DNA of 36,324 nucleotides from NCBI RefSeq assembly GCF_003326675.1, contig NZ_JPWF01000024.1, forward strand, positions 1 to 36,324, given 5' to 3'. Made by a program: the position numbers and the translations under genes. Below the pieces are notes generated by a model, which saw only the letters and a program-made list of their open reading frames with translations, was not told where the DNA came from and did not search any database. Source of the stretch: Thalassospira profundimaris. Its GTDB lineage: Bacteria; Pseudomonadota; Alphaproteobacteria; Rhodospirillales; Thalassospiraceae. Below, piece after piece: positions 5,910 through 14,117 of this stretch (position 1 is the first letter of the stretch; each line of letters starts with the position of its first letter).

Positions 5910-8324
5910 TCAGGCAGGAAATGGTGCCTTGCGGATCACAGACGTCGATGCCGTTCCGGTCACGACCGCAAGTGTCCTGGCAACAATCACCCCGTCACAC
6001 AGTTCTTCCTCGACCAGTTTTCGGGCGGAACTTCCGAATTCTGCGCGCTTTGCATCATCTTCCATCAATTCTTCGATGGCATTGGCAAGGGCATTGGCAT
6101 CGCGCAACGGCACCAGAAGGCCGTTTTGATTATGGGAAACAATTTCGCGACAGCCCGGCACATCGGTTGCGACCATGGCAAGTCCGCAAGCAGCTGCTTC
6201 CAGCAAGGCCTTGGGCAGACCTTCGCGCCAGGACGGCAGAACCGCCAGATCAGACTGGTGCAACAATGCCGCAATATCGCTTCGCTTGCCCAACCATTCG
6301 ACCAGCCCTTCCTTTTGCCATTGGGCAAGATCGGTGTCATTTGCACTATCAGGATTGGCAAGGTCGGCATCCCCGACCAGAAGAATACGATAGTCACGCC
6401 CGCGCGATTTAAGAATACGGGCGGCCTCGACCAGTTCGGCGAGCCCCTTGGACCACAACATACGCGCAACAAAGATCGCAGTTTTGGGGTTACCGGGCAC
6501 CCTTTCGACAGGGGAATAGGCCGAGATATCCACACCCGATCCACGCACCAGATTAAGGCGATCCGCCTTGAAACCAAGCCCGGTCATAAGGGCGTAGTCA
6601 TCCTGATTTTGCACGATCACGTGAACAGACGGGAACCGGGCATAAACCCACAAGATCATGGATACAATGGATCGAACGACCTTTACCTTTGCCCCGCCCG
6701 ATACGAACAGGAAGCCAAGCCCGGTCACCATATTGACCGATCGTTTGGCACCAACCAGCATCCCGGCAAAGACCGACAACACAACGCATTGAATGGCAAC
6801 ATTGACAATCACATCCGGGTTTTCACGCCGGATCAGACAGGCCAGTGCCTTGACAGTTTTAAGGGATTTGATCGGGCTAAGACCGCCACGCGCAATCGGA
6901 ACATCGACCACACGGAAACCTTCGGCACGCAGTGTATCCGCAGCCGTCCCGACATTGCACGCAACAACAACATCATCACCGCGGACCAATGCCGCACGGC
7001 CCAAACCGATACGGTGTGACACAAACGACCAGTCTTCGCCGCATACAATCATGGTTTTGCGCCGCGCTTTGGGGGACTTTGAGGCAATCAATCCCTCGCG
7101 ACGCAAAAGTGCCAGCGAAAGTGACAGCAGGAACACGCCAAACCACCATGACGTCCAGAAGGAATAGTTGAACAAGCCCGCAAACCAGTATGCCGCAAGC
7201 ATCATCAATGGCAGTGCCGAAACCTTCAGCCCCTGTCGGCAGACATCGCGGATTGCCGTTACCGCCGTCATCAGGACCAATGGCACAACCACGGCAAGCC
7301 CGATCAGGCCGACTTCAAGCCAGATTTCCATAAACCAGCTATGCGGATGACCGGGAAGAACGGTCTGATTTGATGTCCCCGCCATTTCATCGGCACCGGG
7401 AACCCAGGGCGATGCATTGATCCCATACCCGATCAACGGATGATCAAAGACATGGCCAAAGGCGAATTTCCAGATCATCTGGCGGTGAATATCAACAAGC
7501 CATGTCGGCAGATAGGCATCAAACCCCATCAAGCTGCTTGAATTGCTTGTCACACCGCTAAGCCATGTCAGGGCAACCACACAGACACCGGTAACCCCGA
7601 CCAGAACACCGATCTTAAGAACCCGTGACTGGATCAAAAGGACTGCGCAAAAGCCAACAGCACAGGCCGCCGCCATCATCGCAGCAACATTTGCGCGCCC
7701 GTGAGATTCTTCGAGAACCGGCAAGATGCAGAGGGCGGCAAGGATCGAGACATATCGCCGCATACCCTTACGGTCGATGGCATCAAACACCAGCAACATC
7801 GCCCCGAAAATCAGGAAACTGCCAACCGGTTTCAAGCGGCGGGTAATATCAAAGGCAAAATCCGGTTCCCGCAACGCCTTGATGGACAGCATTTCCGGAT
7901 AAACCAGTATGGCAAGGATACAATAACCAACAATGGCAATTGCCCCATAGATACAGGCATCCCATGCCAAACGTGCCTTGGGCTCAATCAGACGCATCAG
8001 ATACCAGATGCCCGCCATCATCGCGAAACGCCCGGTCCAGGTTTCAAGCGATTTTCCCGGCATGATCGAACAAGCGGCAGAGACAAGGAACGCAACCAGT
8101 GCCGCACAGACAAGCAAGCCAATCGGGGTCGCGATATCCGCCCGCATCTTGCGCCAGGCTTCGCCATGATCAGCCGATGCAAGGGCCGCAATCAGTGACA
8201 AACCAAGCCCGATCCCCAAGCCGGTGCGCCCAAAGAAAAACAGCGGCGCAGAAAGGCCAAACAGGATGGCAGCAAAGCCAAGGACGCGATCACGCCAATG
8301 CCCGGCTTGAACAGTTTGTTGCAT
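5910..8324 (-). CDS. fusion of O-antigen ligase/polymerase (Wzy_C) and GT4 glycosyltransferase
   Basis: A protein of about 804 residues with two parts. The first 410 residues contain about ten hydrophobic segments and the WaaL/Wzy_C signatures: a short SHGRAN loop near 208-213 and GHPHSWFMEIWLEVGLIG near 325-342, whose His residues match the conserved periplasmic His of O-antigen ligases. From about residue 423 a soluble GT-B glycosyltransferase follows, with VRGSGVD, FVARMLWSKG, and the nucleotide-sugar motif E-x7-E in SWREGLPKALLE near 698-709. It should act at the inner membrane in surface glycan assembly. I chose the ATG at 8324; an in-frame TTG 15 bases earlier lacks a ribosome site. It is divergent from the fused dehydrogenase gene at 8462. 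The two halves are usually separate genes. Glycan and sugar specificity cannot be read from the sequence. Confidence 0.85.
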   Translation of the reverse strand: MQQTVQAGHWRDRVLGFAAILFGLSAPLFFFGRTGLGIGLGLSLIAALASADHGEAWRKMRADIATPIGLLVCAALVAFLVSAACSIMPGKSLETWTGRFAMMAGIWYLMRLIEPKARLAWDACIYGAIAIVGYCILAILVYPEMLSIKALREPDFAFDITRRLKPVGSFLIFGAMLLVFDAIDRKGMRRYVSILAALCILPVLEESHGRANVAAMMAAACAVGFCAVLLIQSRVLKIGVLVGVTGVCVVALTWLSGVTSNSSSLMGFDAYLPTWLVDIHRQMIWKFAFGHVFDHPLIGYGINASPWVPGADEMAGTSNQTVLPGHPHSWFMEIWLEVGLIGLAVVVPLVLMTAVTAIRDVCRQGLKVSALPLMMLAAYWFAGLFNYSFWTSWWFGVFLLSLSLALLRREGLIASKSPKARRKTMIVCGEDWSFVSHRIGLGRAALVRGDDVVVACNVGTAADTLRAEGFRVVDVPIARGGLSPIKSLKTVKALACLIRRENPDVIVNVAIQCVVLSVFAGMLVGAKRSVNMVTGLGFLFVSGGAKVKVVRSIVSMILWVYARFPSVHVIVQNQDDYALMTGLGFKADRLNLVRGSGVDISAYSPVERVPGNPKTAIFVARMLWSKGLAELVEAARILKSRGRDYRILLVGDADLANPDSANDTDLAQWQKEGLVEWLGKRSDIAALLHQSDLAVLPSWREGLPKALLEAAACGLAMVATDVPGCREIVSHNQNGLLVPLRDANALANAIEELMEDDAKRAEFGSSARKLVEEELCDGVIVARTLAVVTGTASTSVIRKAPFPA

Positions 8325-8461
8325 GGTAAGCGGTTCCAAATTGAGTCTGCCATCTTGCTAAACCTGCGCCGTGCCCGCGTCAATCACGGATCGACCAAGA
8401 GGCATCTCATGTGGTTTAATCATCAATACAATATTCAACCCTTTATAGATAAAGGATGATT

Positions 8462-10546
8462 ATGACGGAGATGAAGGCCCTGCTGCGTTTTTCCGGGGAA
8501 CGCAAAATAGCACTTGCCGATTGTCCGATCCCCACGCCCGGCGATCATGACATCCTTGTCCAAACCAATTTCAGCCTGATCAGCCCCGGCACCGAATTCA
8601 CCCAGGCCCAACAAAGCAAAGCATCCCTTTGGCAAAAGGCATGGCAACGTCCCGACCTTGTGGCCTTAACCCTTAAATCCCTGACGCGCGAAGGATTGGG
8701 CACCACAGTTTCCAAGGTACGCAATCGCCTTGATCGCCCGATGCCACTGGGTTACTGCGCCGTTGGCCGGGTATGTGCCATCGGTCAAAGCGCGCAAAAT
8801 CATTTCACCCCGGGTCAGCGCGTTGCAATTGCCGGAATGGGGAGTGCCCGTCATGCGCAATGGAACCGGGTCCCCATGAACCTCGCCTGCCCGGTTCCCG
8901 ACGAAGTACCGGATCAGAGTGCTGCCTTCACCACCCTTTATGCCCTTGCCCTTCACGGCTTGCGGCAAGGGCAAAGCGCGATTGGTGATCGCATCGCGAT
9001 TATGGGTGCCGGTTTGATCGGACAAATGATGGCGCAATGCGCACATGCATCGGGCGCGATTGCCGACATCATTGAACCCGATCATTTCAGACGACAAATC
9101 GCCCGAAACATTGGTGTACGGACATGCCTTGCCCAATGCAAAGACGCCACGTCCGACAGCTATGACGCGGTTTATATCTGCGCGCCTGCACATGGTGCGC
9201 ACACACTTATTGTCGACGCCGCCCGCATCTGTCGGGACCGAGGAACCATCATTTGCGTTGGTGATGTCGGGATCAGCGGGCAGCGCAAAGTGCTTTACGA
9301 CAAGGAAATCAGCATCAAGCAAGTCCGGTCCTATGGCCCCGGCCGCTATGACCCGGCCTATGAGGAAATGGGACAGGATTATCCGCTGGGTTATGTCCGC
9401 TGGACCATCAAGCGCAACATGCAGGCCGCACTTGAATTGATGAAAGATGGCAGGCTAGATCCCGCGCCATTGATCACCAGCGAAATTGGCTTTGAAGATA
9501 TCGCCGATCATTTTGCCAAAGGCCCCAAGTCCGATCAGTTGGCAACTTTGGTGCGCTATGCGCTGTCCCCGTCCCCGGAACCAAATCAGATCAAACACGC
9601 AGTCAATCGCGCGACACCGGTTGGCAGCATCAAAGCTGGTTTGATTGGCACCGGGAACTATTCGGGATCCGGATTGCTGCCGCACCTGATCAAGCAAAGT
9701 GATGTCGACATAACGGCCTGCTGTTCACGGGACGGGATTTCGGCAATGGCGATGGCCCGTAAACTCGCGAATACCAAGGCAGTGTCATCGCCCCAACACA
9801 TCATGGTGGATGTAAATATTAACACCGTGATCATCACCACCCGTCACGACAGTCACGCAAAACTTGCGGCAAGCGCAATGGCGGCGGGTAAGCATATCTG
9901 GCTGGAAAAACCGGTTGCGATCAATCGGGGGAATATTGACCTTTTACGTGATCAGGTTGCGTCATCCCCCGCCCCCATCATCTTCATGGTCGGACATAAC
10001 CGGCGTTATGCCCCGATGAGTGCAAGATTGCGTGATGTTTTGCCCACAGGGCCAAAGCACTTCCGTTACCGGGTCCGGGTATCGCCCCTTCCCCGTGATC
10101 ATTGGCTGCATCACCCGACACAGGGTGGACGCACCATTGGCGAGATCAGCCATTTCATTGATCTGATCATAAGCCTGTGCGCGGCACAGGTATCAGACAT
10201 CGACTGCCATTGGCTCGACCGCCAGCACGGTGACAGTATCTGGACTTTGCGTTTTGCCGACGGTTCGGTTGGCGAGATCAGCTATCTTCACACCAACCGG
10301 CGCGAAGCCAAGGAAGTGTTGCAAATTGATGCGCCGGGTTTCGATGCGCAACTGATCGACTGGCACAAGCTTACGGTCAATGGCCGAACCGTGATGCGCA
10401 AACGTTTCGGGCAGGACAAAGGTCAAAAAGCCGCCATCAATAGCTTTGCCCGGGCCATATCAACCGGCATTGCTGATCCGCTGATGCCCGGTATCGAGGC
10501 CGAGATCAATCTGATGTCGCAAATCCTTGATGCTGCCAGTACCTGA
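8462..10546 (+). CDS. bi-domain oxidoreductase: MDR dehydrogenase fused to Gfo/Idh/MocA
   Basis: A 694-residue fusion. Residues 1-370 are a medium-chain dehydrogenase with NAD(P)-binding GAGLIG near 182-187 and the segment SYGPGRYDPAYEE common in polysaccharide-locus members; catalytic zinc ligands are not obvious. Residues 390-694 are a Gfo/Idh/MocA oxidoreductase with GLIGTGNYSG near 393-402 and the signature WLEKPVA. Such bi-domain enzymes occur in exopolysaccharide and O-antigen clusters, but I cannot name the sugar substrate. I prefer ATG 8462 because AAAGGA at 8451-8456 is then five bases upstream; the ATG at 8456 would overlap that site. It is divergent from the ligase-glycosyltransferase fusion and probably shares its 137-base promoter region. 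The end converges on the AEC permease gene. Confidence 0.85.
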   Translation: MTEMKALLRFSGERKIALADCPIPTPGDHDILVQTNFSLISPGTEFTQAQQSKASLWQKAWQRPDLVALTLKSLTREGLGTTVSKVRNRLDRPMPLGYCAVGRVCAIGQSAQNHFTPGQRVAIAGMGSARHAQWNRVPMNLACPVPDEVPDQSAAFTTLYALALHGLRQGQSAIGDRIAIMGAGLIGQMMAQCAHASGAIADIIEPDHFRRQIARNIGVRTCLAQCKDATSDSYDAVYICAPAHGAHTLIVDAARICRDRGTIICVGDVGISGQRKVLYDKEISIKQVRSYGPGRYDPAYEEMGQDYPLGYVRWTIKRNMQAALELMKDGRLDPAPLITSEIGFEDIADHFAKGPKSDQLATLVRYALSPSPEPNQIKHAVNRATPVGSIKAGLIGTGNYSGSGLLPHLIKQSDVDITACCSRDGISAMAMARKLANTKAVSSPQHIMVDVNINTVIITTRHDSHAKLAASAMAAGKHIWLEKPVAINRGNIDLLRDQVASSPAPIIFMVGHNRRYAPMSARLRDVLPTGPKHFRYRVRVSPLPRDHWLHHPTQGGRTIGEISHFIDLIISLCAAQVSDIDCHWLDRQHGDSIWTLRFADGSVGEISYLHTNRREAKEVLQIDAPGFDAQLIDWHKLTVNGRTVMRKRFGQDKGQKAAINSFARAISTGIADPLMPGIEAEINLMSQILDAAST

Positions 10547-10576
10547 TTAGCTGGCGCCTGACCAACCGGGGCCTGA

Positions 10577-11521
10577 TTAAAGGCCACCGGCATAGAGCAC
10601 GATAAGCGGCAAGGTGATCATGCTGATGATCGTGGTCAGAAGGATCGTCGTGGCCGAGCGGTCGATACAGACATTATAGCTGCCCGCAATAATCGCGACA
10701 TTGGCCCCGGATGGCAGGGCGGCAACAAGGGTCAGGATGGTCAGCTGCAAGGGTGGCAGATCAAAAATGAAATGCGCGACCGAAAAGACCAGGATCGGTT
10801 GCACAACCATCTTTGCCACCGTGCACAGCAAGCTGGCACTGAGGTTGCCACGAACGGACTGCCCGTAAAGCCCGGCGCCCACCAGAAGCAGGGCAACCGT
10901 CGGACCAGCGGTGCGGAACCGCTCGAACGTTCCATCAATCATTTCCGGCATCCGGATGCCAAACAGCGATGCCAGAACACCCAGAATAATCGCAATGATG
11001 ATCGGGTTTCTCAGCACTCGCAAGACACTGCGCCCGACCTTGGGCAACCAGTGACCATCCCCGCCACTGCGCGATCCTTCGACGATCATGATCGTCATGC
11101 CCAAAAGGCTGAGCGGATGGATCGACAAAATGATCAGAACCGGCACCAGACCTTCTTCGCCATATACGGCCTGTACCAGCGGAATGCCCAACAGAACGAT
11201 GTTGGAAAACACCCCGCCCATCGCCGTCACAGCACCTTCGTCGGTTCTGGCCTTAAGCCACAAACGCGCAATGACAAAGACCATCGCGAAATTGACCAGC
11301 ACGCCGGAATAATAGCTTCCCCACAGGCGCAAATCGAAATGCGCGCTGATATCGGATTTGGAAAGGGTCTGGAACAACATTGCCGGGATAAAGGCATTCA
11401 TCGCGATTTTGGCAAGGAACGGAATCCCCTCGCGCGAGATGACCTTTACATAGGTCAGCAGGAAGCCGCACATGATCGTTAAAAAAACAGGTCCGACTTT
11501 TCCAACGATCAGATCAAGCAT
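10577..11521 (-). CDS. AEC family transporter (auxin efflux carrier type)
   Basis: A 314-residue integral membrane protein with about ten hydrophobic segments in the two five-helix halves typical of the AEC family. Recognisable stretches include the N-terminal VGPVFLTIMCGFLLTYVKVI, the middle segment VFSNIVLLGIPL and the C-terminal ALPSGANVAIIA. Bacterial members move small organic anions such as malate or malonate, but substrate cannot be assigned here. I place the start at 11521 (MLDLIVG), where GGGGGA lies five bases upstream; the longer frame adds 36 residues that are unlike the family and overlap the upstream region. It follows glpK on the same strand but is separated by a terminator, so it is probably its own unit. 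Confidence 0.87.
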   Translation of the reverse strand: MLDLIVGKVGPVFLTIMCGFLLTYVKVISREGIPFLAKIAMNAFIPAMLFQTLSKSDISAHFDLRLWGSYYSGVLVNFAMVFVIARLWLKARTDEGAVTAMGGVFSNIVLLGIPLVQAVYGEEGLVPVLIILSIHPLSLLGMTIMIVEGSRSGGDGHWLPKVGRSVLRVLRNPIIIAIILGVLASLFGIRMPEMIDGTFERFRTAGPTVALLLVGAGLYGQSVRGNLSASLLCTVAKMVVQPILVFSVAHFIFDLPPLQLTILTLVAALPSGANVAIIAGSYNVCIDRSATTILLTTIISMITLPLIVLYAGGL

Positions 11522-11579
11522 ATTTCCCCCGGCATCCCTGTAAAGCAAGGCGCGAAAACAGACCCCATATCCCGCAAAT

Positions 11580-11617
11580 CGCGCAAAAAGAAAGGACGGC
11601 ATCAGTGATACCGTCCT
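11580..11617 (-). terminator. intrinsic terminator after glpK
   Basis: On the minus strand the stem GGACGG/CCGTCC (11611-11616 with 11594-11599), extended by inner AT pairs across a mismatch, is followed by TTTCTTTTTG. It lies 72 bases past the glpK stop and before the AEC gene start at 11521. Confidence 0.8.
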
Positions 11618-11688
11618 GAAATAGTACAAAGCAATTTAGATGCTTACCACCCTTACGGCGCAATTGGCAGACAATGCAGCTATGCGCA

Positions 11689-13185
11689 TCAGGCTTCGGG
11701 ATCGGTTTGCACCCGACGCACGGCATTTTTCCAACCGGCAAGAAGACCGTCGCGACGGGTTGCTTCCATCTTCGGCTCGAAACTGGCATCAAGGTGCCAA
11801 TTGGCCGAAATATGATCAAGATCGCGGTAAATTCCGGCCTGAAGCCCGGCCAGATAGGCCGCACCAAGTGCCGTGGTTTCCGTCACCTCGGGCCGTTCGA
11901 CCGAAATGCCCAAAACATCGGACAGCATCTGGCACATCCAGTCATTGGCAACCATCCCGCCATCAACACGGACCGCCTTGGGCGACACGCCATCTGCGGC
12001 CATGGCTTCGAACAGATCAAATGTCTGGTAACAAACACTTTCAAGCGCCGCACGGACAAATTCACGCGGACCGGTGTCACGGGTCAGGCCAAAGATTGCC
12101 CCGCGCGCATCCGGGTCCCAATAGGGCGCGCCAAGTCCGGTAAAGGCTGGAACAAGATACACACCGTGATTGTCATCAAGCGACTTTGCCAGACCTTCGG
12201 TTTCGGCAGCCGATTTGATGATGCCCAGACCGTCACGCAACCATTGCACGGCCGCACCGGCGACAAAGATCGCGCCTTCGATGGCATAGCTTGTCTTGCC
12301 ATTGATGCGATAACCCACCGTCGTCAAAAGACGATGCTGTGACGTTACCGCCTCGTCCCCGGTATTGAGGATCACAAAGCAACCAGTGCCATAGGTGCTT
12401 TTGATATCGCCCGGCTCAAAGCAGCATTGACCGAATGCCGCGGCCTGCTGATCACCCGCCATACCCAGAACCGGAATTTCCGCCCCGAACAGATCGGCAT
12501 CGGTCACACCGAAATCAGCCGCGCAATCCTTGACTTCGGGCAACATGGTTTGCGGCACCCGGAAGATTTTGCAAAGCGTATCATCCCAGGAATTTTCGCG
12601 GATGTTAAACAGGTTGGTGCGTGCCGCATTGGTGGCGTCGGTTGCATGTGACTTGCCGCCGGTCAAACGCCAAAGCAGGAAACTGTCCACCGTGCCAAAG
12701 GCAAGATCACCCTGTTCGGCCCGTGCGCGTGCACCCGATACATGATCAAGGATCCATGCCACCTTGGTTGCCGAGAAATATGGATCGATCAAAAGACCCG
12801 AACGCGCATTCACCGCATCCTCAAGACCCAGATCGGACTTTTTCAGATCATGGCACAGCGACGCGGTGCGGCGATCCTGCCAGACAATGGCGTTGTAAAT
12901 CGCCTTGCCGGTTTTGCGATCCCAGACAACAGTGGTTTCGCGCTGGTTGGTGATGCCGATGGCGGCAACCCGTTTGATATCGACACGCGCCAGGGCCTCC
13001 TTGCAGACGGCGACGACCGTGTTCCACAAATCTTCGGGATCGTGTTCGACCCAGCCACTATTGGGGAAATGTTGGGGGAATTCCTGCTGTGCGACAGAAA
13101 CGGATCGGCCGTTCTCATCAAAGACAATCGCACGTGAGCTGGTCGTTCCCTGATCAATGGCAAGGATGTAACGCGTATCGGTCAT
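11689..13185 (-). CDS. glpK: glycerol kinase
   Basis: A 498-residue FGGY-family kinase of normal length that phosphorylates glycerol to sn-glycerol 3-phosphate with ATP. The N-terminal ATP-binding motif [13 protein letters not shown] is at residues 11-23. Other family marks are [43 protein letters not shown] and [12 protein letters not shown]. It provides the substrate for GlpD (22977-24533) but lies 9.8 kb away on the opposite strand. The start is an ATG preceded by a GGGAGG-like site. AT-rich repeats in its upstream region resemble elements before glpD and may be regulator sites. Confidence 0.97.
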   Translation of the reverse strand: MTDTRYILAIDQGTTSSRAIVFDENGRSVSVAQQEFPQHFPNSGWVEHDPEDLWNTVVAVCKEALARVDIKRVAAIGITNQRETTVVWDRKTGKAIYNAIVWQDRRTASLCHDLKKSDLGLEDAVNARSGLLIDPYFSATKVAWILDHVSGARARAEQGDLAFGTVDSFLLWRLTGGKSHATDATNAARTNLFNIRENSWDDTLCKIFRVPQTMLPEVKDCAADFGVTDADLFGAEIPVLGMAGDQQAAAFGQCCFEPGDIKSTYGTGCFVILNTGDEAVTSQHRLLTTVGYRINGKTSYAIEGAIFVAGAAVQWLRDGLGIIKSAAETEGLAKSLDDNHGVYLVPAFTGLGAPYWDPDARGAIFGLTRDTGPREFVRAALESVCYQTFDLFEAMAADGVSPKAVRVDGGMVANDWMCQMLSDVLGISVERPEVTETTALGAAYLAGLQAGIYRDLDHISANWHLDASFEPKMEATRRDGLLAGWKNAVRRVQTDPEA

Positions 13186-13314
13186 TTATGTTTTCCTCCC
13201 GAGCCGGCAGTTTCCCTGCCCTCTGACCCTGCATGATGCCATGCGTTCTGCCCGTCTTTGTGATCGGGCTGTTGGCTTTATCGCTCTATTTAGAAAAAAA
13301 TCGCACCAAAAAAC

Positions 13315-13348
13315 AATTCGTTTTCGAAAATTTTTCGCACATTTTTCG
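13315..13348. promoter_or_regulatory. TTCG repeat cluster upstream of glpK, possible GlpR site
   Basis: Four TTCG elements end at 13320, 13326, 13337 and 13348, the last three 11 bases apart, inside an AT-rich block. The segment CGAAAATTTTTCG (13325-13337) is an imperfect inverted repeat. The nine bases CGAAAATTT recur at 22854-22862 before glpD. DeoR-type GlpR operators contain TTCG/CGAA elements, so this is a candidate operator; no glpR gene is in the window. Confidence 0.4.
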
Positions 13349-13374
13349 TCAAACCGCTGTTCCAAAACAAAATT

Positions 13375-13387
13375 ATCACGCCGTGAT
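13375..13387. promoter_or_regulatory. perfect palindrome ATCACG-C-CGTGAT
   Basis: A perfect 6+1+6 inverted repeat in the divergent region between glpK and the hypothetical gene at 13485. It looks like a dimeric regulator site, but I cannot name the factor. It lies 98 bases before the ATG of the hypothetical gene. Confidence 0.4.
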
Positions 13388-13484
13388 TGCGGCAAAAATA
13401 GCCGATTTTCCCGCGGCACGCGAATTGCAACATTACCGGGAAGAATGAAATTCAACCGGCATCTTTTTCCCATGGAGGGCTCTT

Positions 13485-14030
13485 ATGGGATTGTATGACA
13501 CATTGCTGAACGTCACCAACACGGTCTATAGCGCCAAAAGTGCTGCTTCGCAGGCCGCGACGATCGCATCGAACAGCCAGCCGCTTCCCGACGACAAGAA
13601 GGAAGAAAATGCCGAGCTGGCCTATATCCGTGAACACGGCTTTACCACCTATGTAAAGGAAATCGAGGATCGCAAAATCGAAGAAATGCGCGCCAAGATT
13701 CTTAAAAGCATGGGGCTGGATGAAGATTCACTGGCCGAAATGGACGCCAAAAGCCGTCAGGCAGTTGAAAAAGCCATTGCCGAGGCCATCGAGCAACGCC
13801 TGAATGGCAATACCCTTGCCAATGCCGAGCTTGGAAAATCAAAAGACGAAGAAGAAACCAGCGGCGAGCGGCGTGACCGTATGCAGGCTCAGATTGCCTT
13901 TAACCCGCGCATGTTTGATGTCTTTACCGAATTGCAATCGGAACTGCCTGCCGGATCGTCCCAGTCGATCACCGGCGAAGAAAACGACAAACAGACATCT
14001 GGCGCACGCAAAAACCTGTTTTCGGCCTGA
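13485..14030 (+). CDS. hypothetical protein, charged and helical
   Basis: A 181-residue soluble protein that I do not recognise. It has no signal peptide or membrane segment. Residues 20-35 are Ala/Ser-rich. Residues 45-110 are highly charged and predicted helical (YIREHGFTTYVKEIEDRK, then AEMDAKSRQAVEKAIAEAIEQRL), and could form a coiled coil. The C-terminal third is acidic and polar and probably disordered. The reading frame is credible: GGAGGG at 13474-13479 precedes the ATG by five bases, codon use resembles the neighbours, and a terminator follows. It is divergent from glpK and convergent with gabD, so it is probably monocistronic. No function is proposed. Confidence 0.75.
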   Translation: MGLYDTLLNVTNTVYSAKSAASQAATIASNSQPLPDDKKEENAELAYIREHGFTTYVKEIEDRKIEEMRAKILKSMGLDEDSLAEMDAKSRQAVEKAIAEAIEQRLNGNTLANAELGKSKDEEETSGERRDRMQAQIAFNPRMFDVFTELQSELPAGSSQSITGEENDKQTSGARKNLFSA

Positions 14031-14057
14031 TCGATCAGATCTGCTTGGTACCAGCAA

Positions 14058-14086
14058 AAAGGGCGCTGCAACTTGCAGGGCCCTTT
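14058..14086. terminator. terminator between convergent genes
   Basis: A stem of 12 pairs with one G-G mismatch: AAAGGGC (14058-14064) with GCCCTTT (14080-14086) and CTGCA with TGCAG, closing the loop ACT. On the minus strand it is followed by T5, so it mainly ends gabD transcription; on the plus strand it can also act for the hypothetical gene. Confidence 0.8.
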
Positions 14087-14117
14087 GTCATGTCTTGCGA
14101 TATCGGCAACCGGTTGA

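Noticed and set aside
6126..7019. 297-residue plus-strand frame inside the ligase-glycosyltransferase gene
   Set aside because: Low-complexity composition rich in His, Asn and Gly; it lies opposite the conserved GT4 motifs.
10566..10590. possible terminator between the bi-domain enzyme and AEC genes
   Set aside because: The stem GGCCT/AGGCC has no T-tract and overlaps the end of the AEC coding region.
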